A program made the translations under genes and the position numbers. Shown piece after piece: positions 19,601 through 29,981 of a DNA stretch of 64,000 nucleotides; within the stretch, counting starts at the first letter, position 1, and each line of letters starts with the position of its first letter. Location of the stretch: positions 31,046,734-31,110,733 of the forward strand of contig OU862934.1 in assembly GCA_917880885.1 (NCBI GenBank), given 5' to 3'. The DNA is from Limnephilus marmoratus. Lineage: Eukaryota; Arthropoda; Insecta; Trichoptera; Limnephilidae. Under the pieces are notes generated by a model that saw nothing but the letters and a program-made list of their open reading frames with translations, was not told the origin of the DNA and searched no databases.

Positions 19601-20006
19601 CGCCCGCCGCCCCGTTTTTTTAGGTAACCAACACCCCTGCCGTAGGTCATCCCAAGGGGTTTGCTACGTTTGATGACCTAGCAGGGGTACCTGGGTACAG
19701 GGGTACATGGGTTCCCACCCACTGTGTTGTAGGACAGATCGGGAAATACTGGTTGACGGAGACTTTACCTAGGCCTCTCCATCCGGGCTCTCTAGACCTA
19801 TCGCCTTGCACCGCAATGGGAGGGACGAATTCATATGTCCGTCACTTCTGGACACATTGATCCTCAGATTCCTAATCACCCCTCATATATTTTTCCTTCA
19901 CAGAACTTCCTCTCCTTTTTTCTAAAAAGACCCTCCGCACGGCATCCCTAAATATATGACAAAGGCGCTGAGTTATTTTCTATTGTAACTTATGTAAAAA
20001 AAAAAT
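19601..20006 (+). repeat. Family A repeat, near full length
   Basis: It starts next to the hAT TSD with the CCGCCGCCCCG head and ends CTTATGTAAAAAAAAA. It contains GGTAACCAACACCCCTGCCG, the 'ccgtcacttctggacacattga' segment and ACCCTCCGCACGGCATCCC. The terminal hairpin is degraded. Confidence 0.78.
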
Positions 20007-20594
20007 ACAAGTGAGCAGTTCACACGCGGTGAAAGAAGTGAAACCTTCAGAAAACTAAAGCACCGCACAAAGAGGAGACTGATTATTCTTTCTCGTTCTC
20101 CCACAGGCTAAATCTTATAGATGTATGGGTTTGTCCATTTTTAGTGTCGCTTTTTAGTTTCATCGAGTTTCAAATCACAACAGTGCTAAAGTAGTTTTCA
20201 CTTCGAAAATTTATAGGTAGGTAGGTACTTTATCGTTTGTATAAATTTTTCAAACAATTAGTTCCAATTTTGAAAATGGCACTCAAAATTCAAAGAAAAT
20301 TCTAATAAATTTACCAGAGTTACGCAGAACGCACAGACAACCAAAATTGGTATTTTTGAAGTTACTTACCATTAATAAAAACATGCTTTAGTCTCGAATA
20401 TCATATTCCTTTCCCAGTTCAAAAGTTGTGCACAAATCAGTGCAATCTTCCCTCACGGTACTGCACACACACATAGTGGACAGAGAATACCGGAACACCC
20501 TGTGCATTGCGCTTTGTATTGTAAACAAACCTACGCACTGAAGACTAAACCAATAGAAAGGTGTTGTGTGCGTGCCAAAAGTAAGTTTTATCTT
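20007..20594. other. Unassigned spacer
   Basis: No gene or repeat match seen. Confidence 0.45.
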
Positions 20595-21060
20595 AATTGG
20601 TGTGAAAATTGTGAATATTTTCTTTTTCTTTGTGTGCCGTATCAGGTCCCCCCGACGTTACTATTGAAAATATCTCGCTGTCTTGCGCTGCCCGGAATAG
20701 CTCCTCCACACTTCTAATGCCGGTCCACTCTCGTATATTTCGCAGCCAAGACATTTGTCTCCTACCAGGCCCTCGGCGACCCTCTATCTTGCCTTTCAAT
20801 ATTAAATGGAGCATGTGATACTTCTCACCTCGAAGTATATGACCCAGATATGAAATTTTCCTGATTTTTAATGTAAGCAGCTCTAGCCCGCCTGAGAATT
20901 TCTGTGTTGGTGATCATGTCGGTCCATGGGACTTTGAGCATTCTCCGGTGAAGTCACATTTCAAAAGTCTCTAAACCTGTTCATGGTATTTACTTTTAAG
21001 GTCCATGTTTCACATCCATAGAGCAAGACCGACGTAAAATTTTTTACCAATTTTCTAACG
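20595..21060 (-). pseudogene. RTE/CR1-type reverse transcriptase C-terminal fragment
   Basis: The minus strand reads a broken ...YG(V/C)KTWTLKVN segment near 21010, then a stretch ending in LHLILKGKIEGRRGPGRRQ, SWLRNIREWTGIRSVEELF and RAAQDSEIF (20814-20640). The GKIEGRRGxGRRxxSWLxNIREW block is a hallmark of the C-terminus of endonuclease-RT LINEs in insects. Frame changes separate the two parts. A relative of this block lies at 62520-62700. Confidence 0.78.
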
Positions 21061-21255
21061 TATCAAAATCTTGAACAGCTAATCGTTTTTGAAAATGAAT
21101 GCAGATGAATTTAAGTATAAAATGGAAAGTAGAAAATGAAGTTAAATATTTGAAAATCAGACGACACAACACTCAATAACAACAGCTATATTTTTTGTTC
21201 GATTATTATGACTATAACTTATTTGTATGGGGCAAGTTAGGCCTTTGATGTTCAA

Positions 21256-21655
21256 GCCCTTGACGGCCGGCTCTTGACTGGCACTCCGAAGGTCGCGGGA
21301 TCGAATCCCGACGTGGCAAATAAATTTTATTTGATTAATTTGTGTTATTTCACAATTTATTCATTTACAATAATGTATAGTATATTTGTGGCACGTTCCA
21401 GATTGATAGATACTCTCAGTATCGCCCTGGTGTAAGACCACCATTCAGAATTGAAACGTTGCTTGAAATGGCTTCTGCCGTGTTTGGTGACCAGATCTGA
21501 ATAGCCAGGTACTTCCCCACCTTCTTCTTCCCTACGTTCTTCCCCTCCCCACTACCTTCAGCCTCACAACATACCCCAATTGGGGATGCCATAGTCCCAC
21601 TGGCTCCAGACGGGAGCAGTTGGGACTCTTGTGCGGTATTCGTGTAAAAAAAAAA
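21256..21655 (+). repeat. tRNA-derived SINE S1, full length
   Basis: The tRNA-like head has a clear B box (GGGATCGAATCCC, 21297-21309). Next come an AAATAAATTTTATTTGAT spacer, a body with CTCAGTATCGCCCTGGTGTA and CCAATTGGGGATGCCATAG, and the tail TTGTGCGGTATTCGTGTAAA with an A-run at 21646-21655. Nine S1 copies or pieces occur in the window. It should be transcribed by Pol III and copied by a LINE in trans. Confidence 0.85.
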
Positions 21656-22146
21656 AGTGAAGTCGGAAGGAAATTCGCGATTGGGAACCTCTGAATTGCC
21701 ATTCTATTTTTATTGGTTTCGTTTTACGTACGACAGATAAAACAAGAACGTAACTATGTTTTTTCGTTCGATTAGTATGACTTTAACCTGTCTTTGTATT
21801 TATTTAGGTGTATTTTAGGACTCCATCGTCGAAATTTCTTATGTGAATCGGTGACACTGGCTTAATTCAAATCGGATTATATCACATTTCTAGGTGTTTT
21901 GTGTTCAGTGTGCATTGTGCATTGTGTGTATAGGTGCACTATGCGGACTCCAGCCGGTCCCTAATTAATTGTAGCAACTTGTTCTGCTGAGTGTTGTTGC
22001 AACTGCACCGTGTCTGTTGTACCGACTGAAATATGCGTGTTTTATGTTATACATTATATTATGAGGTAATGAAAGAAGAATAATTCTAGAGGATCTGTCA
22101 TTTTTAAGATAGGTTTTAATGTGATAATAGGATGTGTTAATAAGTA
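21656..22146. other. Unassigned spacer
   Basis: No gene or repeat match seen. The mariner TA target is at 22145-22146. Confidence 0.45.
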
Positions 22147-23055
22147 CGAGGGCTGTCCGTAAAATAAGGTCTCCAAGGGGCTGCGGTCGCAAGGAACAAT
22201 TTTACGCGAGATCCGGCAACACTGGCGTGTAAGCTGGTTTCCCTATGCCAAATCCCCACCACCCTGCACTCGACACATAGTGACATGTCTCGGCGTGGCA
22301 GCAGTTCGCGATGGACCTTCCGCTCGCCCCACCCGCCAGGTGTGAATTACGCTCTATAGTTAGTTTTTTGTGCAAAGAACAAAACCCCGCTATGAATTCA
22401 TTCTCAGCTACTTAAAGCTTACGGAAAACCGTGTGTGAGTGCGAAAACGTCGTGCAGAGAATTTAAAAGCCTGCCGGACGGCCTTCGGTTTCAAACGAAA
22501 AAATTGCCAAAGTGGAAAAAACTATGATTGCGGATCGACCGGTGACGGTTCGGGAGCTCTGTGGCATGATGCCTGATGTCAGTACGACCACTATTGACAA
22601 GATTTTGACAGAACATTTGTGAGACCACATGTCTGCCAAAGGTGGGTCCCAAAATGCTTACCGAAGATCACAAACAACAACGGGTTGAAGCGGTCCGCGA
22701 ATTCCTTTAGTGCTACGACATCGATGGTGAAGAATTCTCGGACTCAATTGAGGCTAGGGACGAGACCTGGATCCACTCACTGGACACCAGAGACAAAGGA
22801 ACAATCCCAGTGGCGTCATTTAGATTCGTTGAAGCAAAGTTTAAAAACGAATTACAGAGCATTACTCACACATGGCGGGTGCGGCGTGTAAACGCTCCAT
22901 TGCGAATGGCTGCCACGCCGAGACTAAGCGTCACAGAGGGTGGTGGGGAATTGACAAGGGGAAACAAGGCTACACGCCAGTGTCGGAGGATTGCGCGTAA
23001 AAATATTCCTCGCGACCGCAGCACCTTGGAGACCTTATTTTACGAACAGCCCTCG
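22147..23055 (+). mobile_element. Mariner element, defective
   Basis: The left TIR starts CGAGGGCTGTCCGTAAAATA and continues with GGTCTCCAAGGGGCTGCGG. The right end is its near-perfect inverse (about 40 bp, ending at 23055). TA flanks both ends (22145-22146 and 23056-23057). At about 909 bp it is shorter than a 1.3-kb mariner, so part of the transposase has been deleted. Confidence 0.9.
22290..22960 (+). pseudogene. Mariner transposase remnant
   Basis: The helix-turn-helix part reads as DRPVTVRELCGMMPDVSTTT and IDKILTEHL (to a stop at 22621). It is followed in shifted frames by RWVPKCLP/LTEDHKQQRVEAVREF. The catalytic block then reads DETWIHSL in one frame and TPETKEQSQWRHLDS in another (22750-22830), the usual GDETWIHHYTPETK area around the second Asp. 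Several frameshifts and stops make it non-functional, and the third catalytic Asp region is not found. Confidence 0.8.
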
Positions 23056-23242
23056 TACTTGAGGTTAGCATCTGTTAATCCCGATGATTAAGAATTAAGA
23101 CTACTTAAAATGTGTTGGGAAACTTCCAAATAAGATCGAAGTTCTTTGAGATTACAAGTTGATTGAAAGCCCGGAAGGCTTTTACATGTTGATGATACAA
23201 TTTTAGAATAGAGATAAGTAATTTGAAACTTGAGGAACATAT

Positions 23243-24560
23243 ATTTTTTTATTGTTTTTATTTCTTGCTAGAGCAATCCCGATGAGTTACAGAACTCATT
23301 TTAGGACAGGAGGAACATACAAATCATGGGTGGTAGGAAATAGTTAAAATTTTACATAGGAATTTGGATATTAAAATATAAGATTCACATACAATATAGA
23401 AGAAAAATAAAAGACAGGTTGAGTAGAATAACAGCAATGGAAAACAATTAAAGAAAAAGGGAACAAGGTTATACAGATATGGATGATTACAACTTAATGG
23501 AAAAGAAAAGAAGAGAAAAGAAACAAGACAATTGAACATGACAAGAAAATTATAAAGTTTCATCTTTATACATACTTAAAAAATATTCTTTTAAAGCATT
23601 ACTCTGATTTTTTTTATTTTGCTGGATTCCCTTGTACATATCTGGTAGCGAATTATATATTGTATAAGCAACATAGTTCAGAGATTTTATCCCATATTTT
23701 GTAGTGTGTGTTTGAGGTACGCGGATTTTATTGCTATTTCGAGTATTGTGAGTGTGGATGTCTTGATTGTAAAGTGGCTTGATGTTAGTGTGAGTTGATT
23801 GTTGGGTAATTTGTAGGATGGTGCTTGTGATTTCATGTTTAGGAAGGACTGTGATTGGAAGAATACCGGAAACTGAATAGATGTCTCTGACATGGGTGTC
23901 CCATGGAAGTCCAAAAACATTTCTGAGAGCTCGGTTTTGAACCACCTGCAGATCAGCTATCAATTTCTTTGAGGCAAATCCCCAGATACAGCAGAGATAA
24001 GAAAGGTGTGAATGTACCACGGCGTAGTACACTGATGTTAATAAAGTTACGGGTAGTAATCCTTGGAGTCTATAAAATACACCAGTTATGGGTGTAATTT
24101 TCTCCTTTACATGATTTATGTGGAGATCCCACGAAAGTTGGGAATCTACGATCAGGCCCAAATATTTTGTGCTCATTTTCTTTTCGAGGCAGTTATCACC
24201 AACTTTGATATTGAGGCTGATATTTTTCTTGTTGCCAAAAAGTATATAATGAGTTTTTTTTACGTTAAGAGTTAGTTTGTTTATTCTTAACCAGCTTGTG
24301 AGTTTAGAAATATCAGCATTCATTTCCGTTTCAAGCTCCGCTAGGTTCAGTTTGTTGTAAAAAATTACTGTATCGTCCGCATAGAGTTGTAGAGTTCCTT
24401 TAATACCCCACTTTGTTATGTCATTCACATAGATAAGAAATAGCAACGGTCCAAGAATTGATCCCTGTGGCACTCCACATCTTATTTTACCCAACTCACT
24501 ATAATAAAAATTAAATGAAATTAGATAAGACATGCACACAAGTCATAAAAATACAAGAAA
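23243..24560 (-). mobile_element. 5'-truncated LINE, minus strand
   Basis: An open RT frame is followed by a 300-base 3' UTR ending in AATAAAAACAATAAAAAA near 23243. The 3' UTR has the hairpin ATGAGTTCTGTAACTCAT (23282-23299) with flanking TCCT/GGGA pairing. The 5' end is truncated near 24540. Confidence 0.8.
23550..24539 (-). pseudogene. LINE reverse transcriptase, 3' half, open (329 codons)
   Basis: The frame enters the RT at motif B (GVPQGSILGP, residues 22-31) and holds the catalytic YADDTVIF (D55, D56). It then has the thumb (TKYLGLIVDSQLSWDLHI), a long C-terminal domain with HSHLSYLCCIWG and the tail NTRNSNKIRVPQT...YNSLPDM. The front of RT and the endonuclease are lost by 5' truncation, so it is a dead fragment despite the long open frame. 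The first Met comes from the truncation junction or flanking sequence. Absence of stops suggests a fairly recent insertion. Confidence 0.85.
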
Positions 24561-24639
24561 CAAAAGCAGAAAAATACAGCGATTAGATTAGGTTTACAAA
24601 AATACTAGACGTGTTTAGGAATAATGTTGGAATAATTTT

Positions 24640-26150
24640 TTTTTTTTTTTTTTATTAGAGGAAAAAAGTTATACAATATTACAGGAAATCAAATAAAATA
24701 AGATATTACAAAAAAGAAAAGTCCCAATAAACTACTTTTAAGTAGTTTGTCAATGGGTGCTTTTACTTTGAAGTTTTTTTTTTTTTTTTTTTTTTAATAA
24801 AACTTATAATGCAGTTAGACATTTTTTTTTGTGTTACTACAAGAATTTTAATACAAACTTTTTCTTTCGGCGAGCCAATTTTTCAATATAATATTTGTTC
24901 TTACATTATTTGTACATTTTTTAATTTTAGCAGGTAACATATTTAAGCATGTAGGTATCATGTAGTCCAGCGTTCTTTGTCCATATTTGTTTAAGTGCTT
25001 AGGTACGATTAGTCCTTCATTTAACGTAAATCGAGTATTGTAAGTGTGGTCCAGTCTATTTATGTATATAGGGCTATTCAAATGCTGAAAAATAATTTTA
25101 TGCCACAGAATTGCTCTTACTGAGAGAATTTTAAGATTCTGGTAAAAGTACGCAACATTGTGTCTTTGCTCGTATAAAATTTTATGAGCTAATAATTTGA
25201 CTAATGAATTTTGGACTGATTGAACATGATTAACATTTGTCTTACAGGAAAGTCCCCAAGCTGTAATTCCGTACCTTATAATAGACTCAGCTAATGATAA
25301 ATAAATTATTCGAAGTGTACATATTGGAACATAGAATTTAAGTTTATATAATCTACTAACAATAGATCTCAGACGTTCACAGACTTTATTTATTTGAAAA
25401 TCCCATTTGAAAAAGCAGTCAATAATTACACCTAAATAAACATATTCTTTAACCACTTCAATATTTTCGCATGTACACAATGCTGGGATACCAACATGTA
25501 AGCAATCTGAACCGTGTGTTTTTATTTCTGGTGTAATAATATTTGTCTTGGCATTGGGTGATCTAATATGTATCAATTTGGTTTTTTTTGCATTTATGAT
25601 TAAACCAGAGTCATGAGACCATTTCAAAAGCTCAATGTAATCCTTTTGTAAGAGTTCAATACATAATTTTAAATCACTGCGAGAAATCACTAGTGCAGTA
25701 TCATCCGCATACACAAAGTGTTTTACATGTTTAAAGATGTACTTAATAAAAGATACATAAATGATATATAAAATTGGACCTAATATGGAACCTTGAGGAA
25801 CGCCAGCTAAAATTTTTCTTTTTTTACTTAAAGTGTTCAATAGCTTTATTTTCATGCAACGGTTGTTCAAGTAATTTTCAAATAGTTTTAGGAGCTTTCC
25901 TCTTATTCCTATGATTTCTAGTATCTGCAATAATTTTCTATGATTAATAGTGTCAAATGCTTTAGAATAATCTATAAATAAAACTAATACATGATTTTTA
26001 CTATTTAGTTCATTATTTATGAAACTGGCAAATTTTTGAAGTAGCATTTCGGTACCCTTTTTTTTCTGGAATCCATATTGATTTGTATCAATAATAGATA
26101 AATATTTTTCATTATCCACAGAACTCGCCAAGTTAATATCTACATATATA
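24640..26150 (-). mobile_element. 5'-truncated LINE, minus strand
   Basis: An RT frame plus a 3' UTR with two A-runs on the minus strand (24777-24795 and 24639-24653). Between them lies a perfect 20-bp palindrome (24729-24748) framed by CCCA (24723-24726) and TGGG (24754-24757), the nested hairpin of the LINE tails. It lies head-to-tail behind the LINE at 23243-24560. A T-run at 26152-26178 next to its truncated 5' end may be the tail of yet another element. Confidence 0.8.
24848..26131 (-). pseudogene. LINE reverse transcriptase, C-terminal two thirds, open (427 codons)
   Basis: The RT starts just before QYGFQKKKGTEML. Motif A is FIDYSKAFDTINH (D54, D60), motif B GVPQGSILGP (110-119), and the catalytic YADDTALV is at 141-148. 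A Cys-containing loop (ALCTCENIEVV) comes before the thumb EYVYLGVIIDCFFKWD, then ITAWGLSCKT and the tail YNTRFTLNEG...GQRTLDYMIP. The normally conserved Asp after the IIYV element is Ser, then Phe (YVSFIK). That may be family-specific or a decay mark. The endonuclease is missing through 5' truncation. Confidence 0.85.
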
Positions 26151-27116
26151 TTTTTTTTTATTTATTTTTTTTTTTTTATTGAAAGAATAGATAATACACA
26201 TTATAATCAACAAACAAGTCCTGAATATAAATATGTCAACATCACCTAAGTATTGATTTCCCATAGTGCGAAATCGTTGTATCGGAGAGTGAGCGATGTA
26301 TGTAGTTATGTTTATGAATGCTGCAGTAGAATAGTGTATTTTGTCGTGTTGTTACTATGGGTAAGTTTATGAGTTGCAAGAGTTCGCAAAAGTCGAATTT
26401 ATAGTTTAGTATTTGACTAAAAGGGTTAATTCGTTTATTCTACGTACGTCTTCTAATGTATGTATTTTTAGAATATTCAATAAGAAATTATATTTTTAGC
26501 CTTATAGTGGGATATTTAATTAATGTCATAAAGTTAACGATGAATATTTAACTTGAACAGACGTCCTTTACTCTAGTAGGCTCTACGTTATTCTGTTCTC
26601 CGAGTCGCCAGACCGACGGTGTCTGCCTGAATATCAGATGCTTACGGCTATCATCGGAACCCTGACATTCTTCTAAAATAATGCTTAATTGACATCTGTT
26701 AAGATATCACAAAACTTCATATAAATAACTATAATAACGACATCTATTGAAGGATGTTGAAACTACATGCCTAGCCTTTACACCACATATATCAGGTATG
26801 GTATCTAAATATACTTAAGAAATGTCGGACTCGGTAATACACACATTTTATTTTAAAAATACTTTGGTTTTTTAATAATCAGTTTCTAAAAATAGAAAAT
26901 AATTAATTTTAATAGTTATTTCCTTCAAAAACGGATAATTTGACGTCGTTTTTTCAGGCCATACTTCGGAATTTAAAAAAAAATTGGCTCGTTGTTTTTT
27001 TATTTTTTTAAATAAACCCAGACTAAGAACCTGCGAACCTATTATAGGATGTGTTCATATTTTGGGTTAAGAAAGATAATAGAAATATATAAGGATTAAG
27101 AAAGAGGCGTGCATGT
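26151..27116. other. Unassigned AT-rich spacer
   Basis: It begins with a T-run (26152-26178). The rest has no open frame of note and no in-window repeat match. Confidence 0.45.
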
Positions 27117-27162
27117 ATTATTGGATAACCAACACCTTTGAAAAAGGTCACCCCAAGTTTAC
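27117..27162 (+). repeat. Family A fragment (head)
   Basis: TATTGGATAACCAACACC and AAGGTCACCCCAAG match the family A head. Confidence 0.55.
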
Positions 27163-27660
27163 ACCAAGGAACGGTTTATTTTCATCGAATATTTGATCCT
27201 CCACATCTCTTTAATGAGAAGTAGAAATCTCCCAGAATTTCAACAATGCAGTAAGCAGCAATTAATTGATCTTAAGATGGAATATAATAACGCATTAAGG
27301 AACCACACTACTTGGAAAGCTGTTTTGCTGTACAAATACATGTGTCATGCTTCGTGAAGCCAAACAAATGGCCATACTACCTATGTAAATACCTACTCTG
27401 GACTCTGGACTGTGGAGAAACGATTTCTTGAACTGGGAGAAATAATTTAACACGTTCACTGGTAAAATTAAAGTGGAAGTAGAAGCAGAAATTAAGAGTT
27501 TGGATTTTTTTAGATTTGAATAAATGTTATTTTTTTTAATCATGAGTGTTATTAGATGACCGGAAAAACAATTTGAAAAATCTTTGAATTGATTTTGATA
27601 AACAATAAATTTGATTTGTCTTTTTTCATGAAAATCGTTTTGGAAAACAATAATATTTTT
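27163..27660. other. Unassigned spacer
   Basis: Nothing recognised. Confidence 0.4.
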
Positions 27661-27712
27661 TTACGTTGGCTCCACACAAGAGGCCCTGAGGAGAAAGGTC
27701 CCATAATGGACT
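27661..27712 (-). repeat. Family A fragment (tail hairpin)
   Basis: GGCTCCACACAAGAGGCCC and TGAGGAGAAAGG correspond to the terminal hairpin arm of family A. Confidence 0.5.
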
Positions 27713-27865
27713 GGGCTACAAACAGTTGCCTTGCTTTAAAGAACTTTTATTTTGGTTAATAAGTAAGGCACGCTTAATAATACATACGTCGTACATAATA
27801 TAATAATAATAATAATGATTTTATTCCAGGATGTGGGGAGGATAGTGCAATCCCACATGTCCCAT

Positions 27866-28175
27866 ATAATAAGGAACTCCAGTGAAAAATATAATGGCTT
27901 TAAAAAAATATGTTCGTATAGACCAATAAACGCTGATTCTGAATATATAAGTTTTATTTAATAATATTAAACGCAAAGTTTTAAAAAAAATATTAAAAAG
28001 TCCATTTTTAATCGGGACGTAAAAATACGCCGTCAAGTTGGCATTATTGAAATTTTAGTGGTGACGTCACTGTTCGACGTGTCGTGACCTCACCGTAAAG
28101 TCATTGTATGGGAATGTATGATATGACACAAGCCATCGTATTAATTTATTCGTTTATTTACATGCCGTTTATATA
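27866..28175 (+). repeat. R300 repeat, copy 1
   Basis: About 300 bases match 63702-64000 at roughly 88% identity by eye (for example CGCTGATTCTGAATATATAA and CGACGTGTCGTGAC). It holds one intact CRE palindrome, TGACGTCA (28062-28069). A second copy of the motif is mutated to TGACCTCA (28085-28092). Confidence 0.75.
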
Positions 28176-28341
28176 GATTTAATTGTTGTGTTTATTGAAA
28201 CATTATTTAGGCCTAAATAATGTTTCAAAAATAAAGGTATCTCTTATTGGTTTATCTCTATTATTGAAAATATTCAAAAACTACCGCACAAAAAATAGTA
28301 ATGCTTCTTCTAGGGAGAATACTTCGAACGACGGAATTCAA

Positions 28342-28630
28342 AATGGCGGTAGATGATCAGCTGATTGCCCGATTCTATAGTAATTTTTCAGGAGTGATTT
28401 GGCTCTTGTGGGCATATTTGGCGATACATTTGCCGTACTTCAGCAATGAACACCACAGATGGCGAACGAAAGTTTTGCAGAAGTTCAGCAATGTTTGTTT
28501 GAAGCTTGGGAACGATGTGCAAAATGCATTTAACAATGCTTTTTTTTGTACATTGGTTAATGTATTAGAAGAATCTTCGGGCAATTATATTGGACAATAC
28601 ACTGATACTTCTTCTACATATGCCTGGTAG
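28342..28630 (+). CDS. Hypothetical small ORF, possible exon
   Basis: The ATG sits in a good context (TCAAAATGGCGG) and opens 95 codons, MAVDDQLIARFYSN... to a stop in the Foldback target site. A further 13 codons are open upstream from 28301. The product has a hydrophobic stretch (SGVIWLLWAYLAIHLPYF) that could be a membrane segment. I do not recognise it. It has less of the A/T-biased Lys/Asn/Ile composition of the LINE proteins. It could be a first exon of a host gene, a passenger of an element, or chance. Foldback element 1 inserted at its end. Confidence 0.25.
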
Positions 28631-28632
28631 GG
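28624..28632. repeat. Foldback element 1 TSD, left
   Basis: CTGGTAGGG, exactly repeated at 29973-29981. Confidence 0.85.
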
Positions 28633-28710
28633 GGTATCCGACGAGTTCATCGAAAATCAATTCATCGAAAGCAAATTCATCGAAAACGAGTTCATCGAAA
28701 ATCAATTCCA

Positions 28711-29239
28711 AGCACACAGAAAATCTGTGCCAAAAAAATTCTAGTACATCACCACAAAAATGATTCAGAGGCAGACACCTCACACGCTCATAAAACCATA
28801 GTCAAATAAACAGGCACACTTTATATACCAAAGTGTAACTCTTCATTTGGTCAAAGAAGTTCTGAATTTTTAGCAGTAAAATTATATAACAAACTCCCAC
28901 TTAGTATCAAACAAATTAAAGCCAAAAATAGCTACATTAAGGACATTAAATGTTGGCTGAAGGAACTATCGGAAAACGAACTTACTAGTATACTTACATA
29001 AAACATCGTCATAGAAGTTTCTGGAAAACCTTATCCAAACATTGAAGTTAAACCATAGAAGTCGCTGAAAAACTTATCCAAAGCATAGTCCCCCTCAGCA
29101 CAGGATCTCCTAGTAAGGAGGACTAAGAATATATTTTCTATTTTAAATATACATCTCACTAACATGTTTCATATAAAAATGTTAAAAATATTATATTTAT
29201 AAATATATATATTTACTAAATAATAAAAAAAATAAAAAA
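28711..29239 (+). mobile_element. LINE 3' fragment inserted in Foldback arm
   Basis: The tandem array of the left arm stops at 28710 and resumes at 29240. Between them lies a LINE end with coding tail, a 3' UTR with the nested hairpin (29086-29095 with 29116-29125, 9 of 10 pairs, inner AGGATCTCCT at 29102-29111) and an A-rich tail (29221-29239). Confidence 0.8.
28811..29001 (+). pseudogene. LINE reverse transcriptase C-terminal tail
   Basis: The frame reads IPKCNSSFGQRSSEFLAVKL, YNKLPLSIKQIKAKNSYIKD and IKCWLKELSENEL to TAA (28999-29001). This is the standard end of CR1/Jockey-group RT proteins, the same segment as in 1263-1652. Upstream positions are degraded, and no catalytic part remains. 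Confidence 0.72.
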
Positions 29240-29612
29240 TTCATCGAAAGCAAATTCATCGAAAACGAGTTCATCGAAAATCAATTCATCGAAAATCAAT
29301 TCAACGAATGATCAATTCATCGATTCGCCAATTCATCGAAAAACATTTTTTTTTGTATATATTAGAGCTGTCAAAATTAAATACCCAAAAAGATCTGTTT
29401 AACTGAGTTAAATGTGTTTAACAACTGTCAGTTTCGTAGTGACAATGTAAAATTTATAGGTTATCTCTTCGATTTCCGATTGACTGATACTGCAAAAAAG
29501 GGATATCTAAGGAACGGTGACCAGACAACTCATCATAATGAAACCAACTCATAAACAACTCAGAAAGATCATTAAGAGTGATGATGAAAAAATATTTAAA
29601 AATTGGTTAAAT

Positions 29613-29700
29613 AGGTTAAGTTAGGTTAGGTTAGGTTAGGTTAGGTTAGGTTAGGTTAGGTTAGGATAGGTTAGGTTAGGTTAGGTTAGGCTAGTTTAGG
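29613..29700. repeat. (TTAGG)n interstitial telomere-type array
   Basis: About 16 GGTTA units, a few with one base changed, in the loop of Foldback element 1. TTAGG is the usual insect telomere repeat. Confidence 0.9.
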
Positions 29701-29972
29701 TTGACCAATGCTTTTTTAACTTCTCGGTCCGCTCGGCATTTCTCTAAAATATCAACAAAATATATTTTTTCGATGAATTGGTGATTCTATGAATTGATCA
29801 TTCGATGAATTGGTTTTCGATGAATTGATTTTCGATGAATTCGTTTTCGATGAATTTGCTTTCGATGAATTGATTTTCGATGAATTCGTTTTCGATGAAT
29901 TTGCTTTCGATGAATTGATTTTCGATGAATTGATTTTCGATGAATTTGTTTTCGATGAACTCGTCGTGAACC

Positions 29973-29981
29973 CTGGTAGGG
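29973..29981. repeat. Foldback element 1 TSD, right
   Basis: CTGGTAGGG, matching 28624-28632. Confidence 0.85.

Larger units (their letters stand above)
28633..29972. mobile_element. Foldback-like element 1 (tandem-repeat TIRs)
   Basis: The ends are GGTATCCGACGAGTTCATCG and (rc) GGTTCACGACGAGTTCATCG. Both arms are built from 15-bp units of TTCATCGAAAATCAA type: left 28642-28710 and 29240-29340, right 29766-29970 inverted. A perfect 9-bp TSD flanks it. Short-repeat TIRs and 9-bp TSDs are the hallmarks of Drosophila Foldback (MuDR-related) elements. The loop has a TTAGG array (29613-29700). A LINE tail (28711-29239) interrupts the left arm. The FDELIFDEF-type open frames at 28565-28783 and 29810-29995 are repeat translations, not genes. 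Confidence 0.85.

Noticed and set aside
28635..29345. Regularly spaced 15-bp repeats, CRISPR-like at first sight
   Set aside because: The units are directly adjacent without unique spacers, form inverted arms with TSDs, and the DNA is eukaryotic.
29613..29700. Chromosome-end telomere
   Set aside because: The array is short, internal and lies within an element with TSDs.
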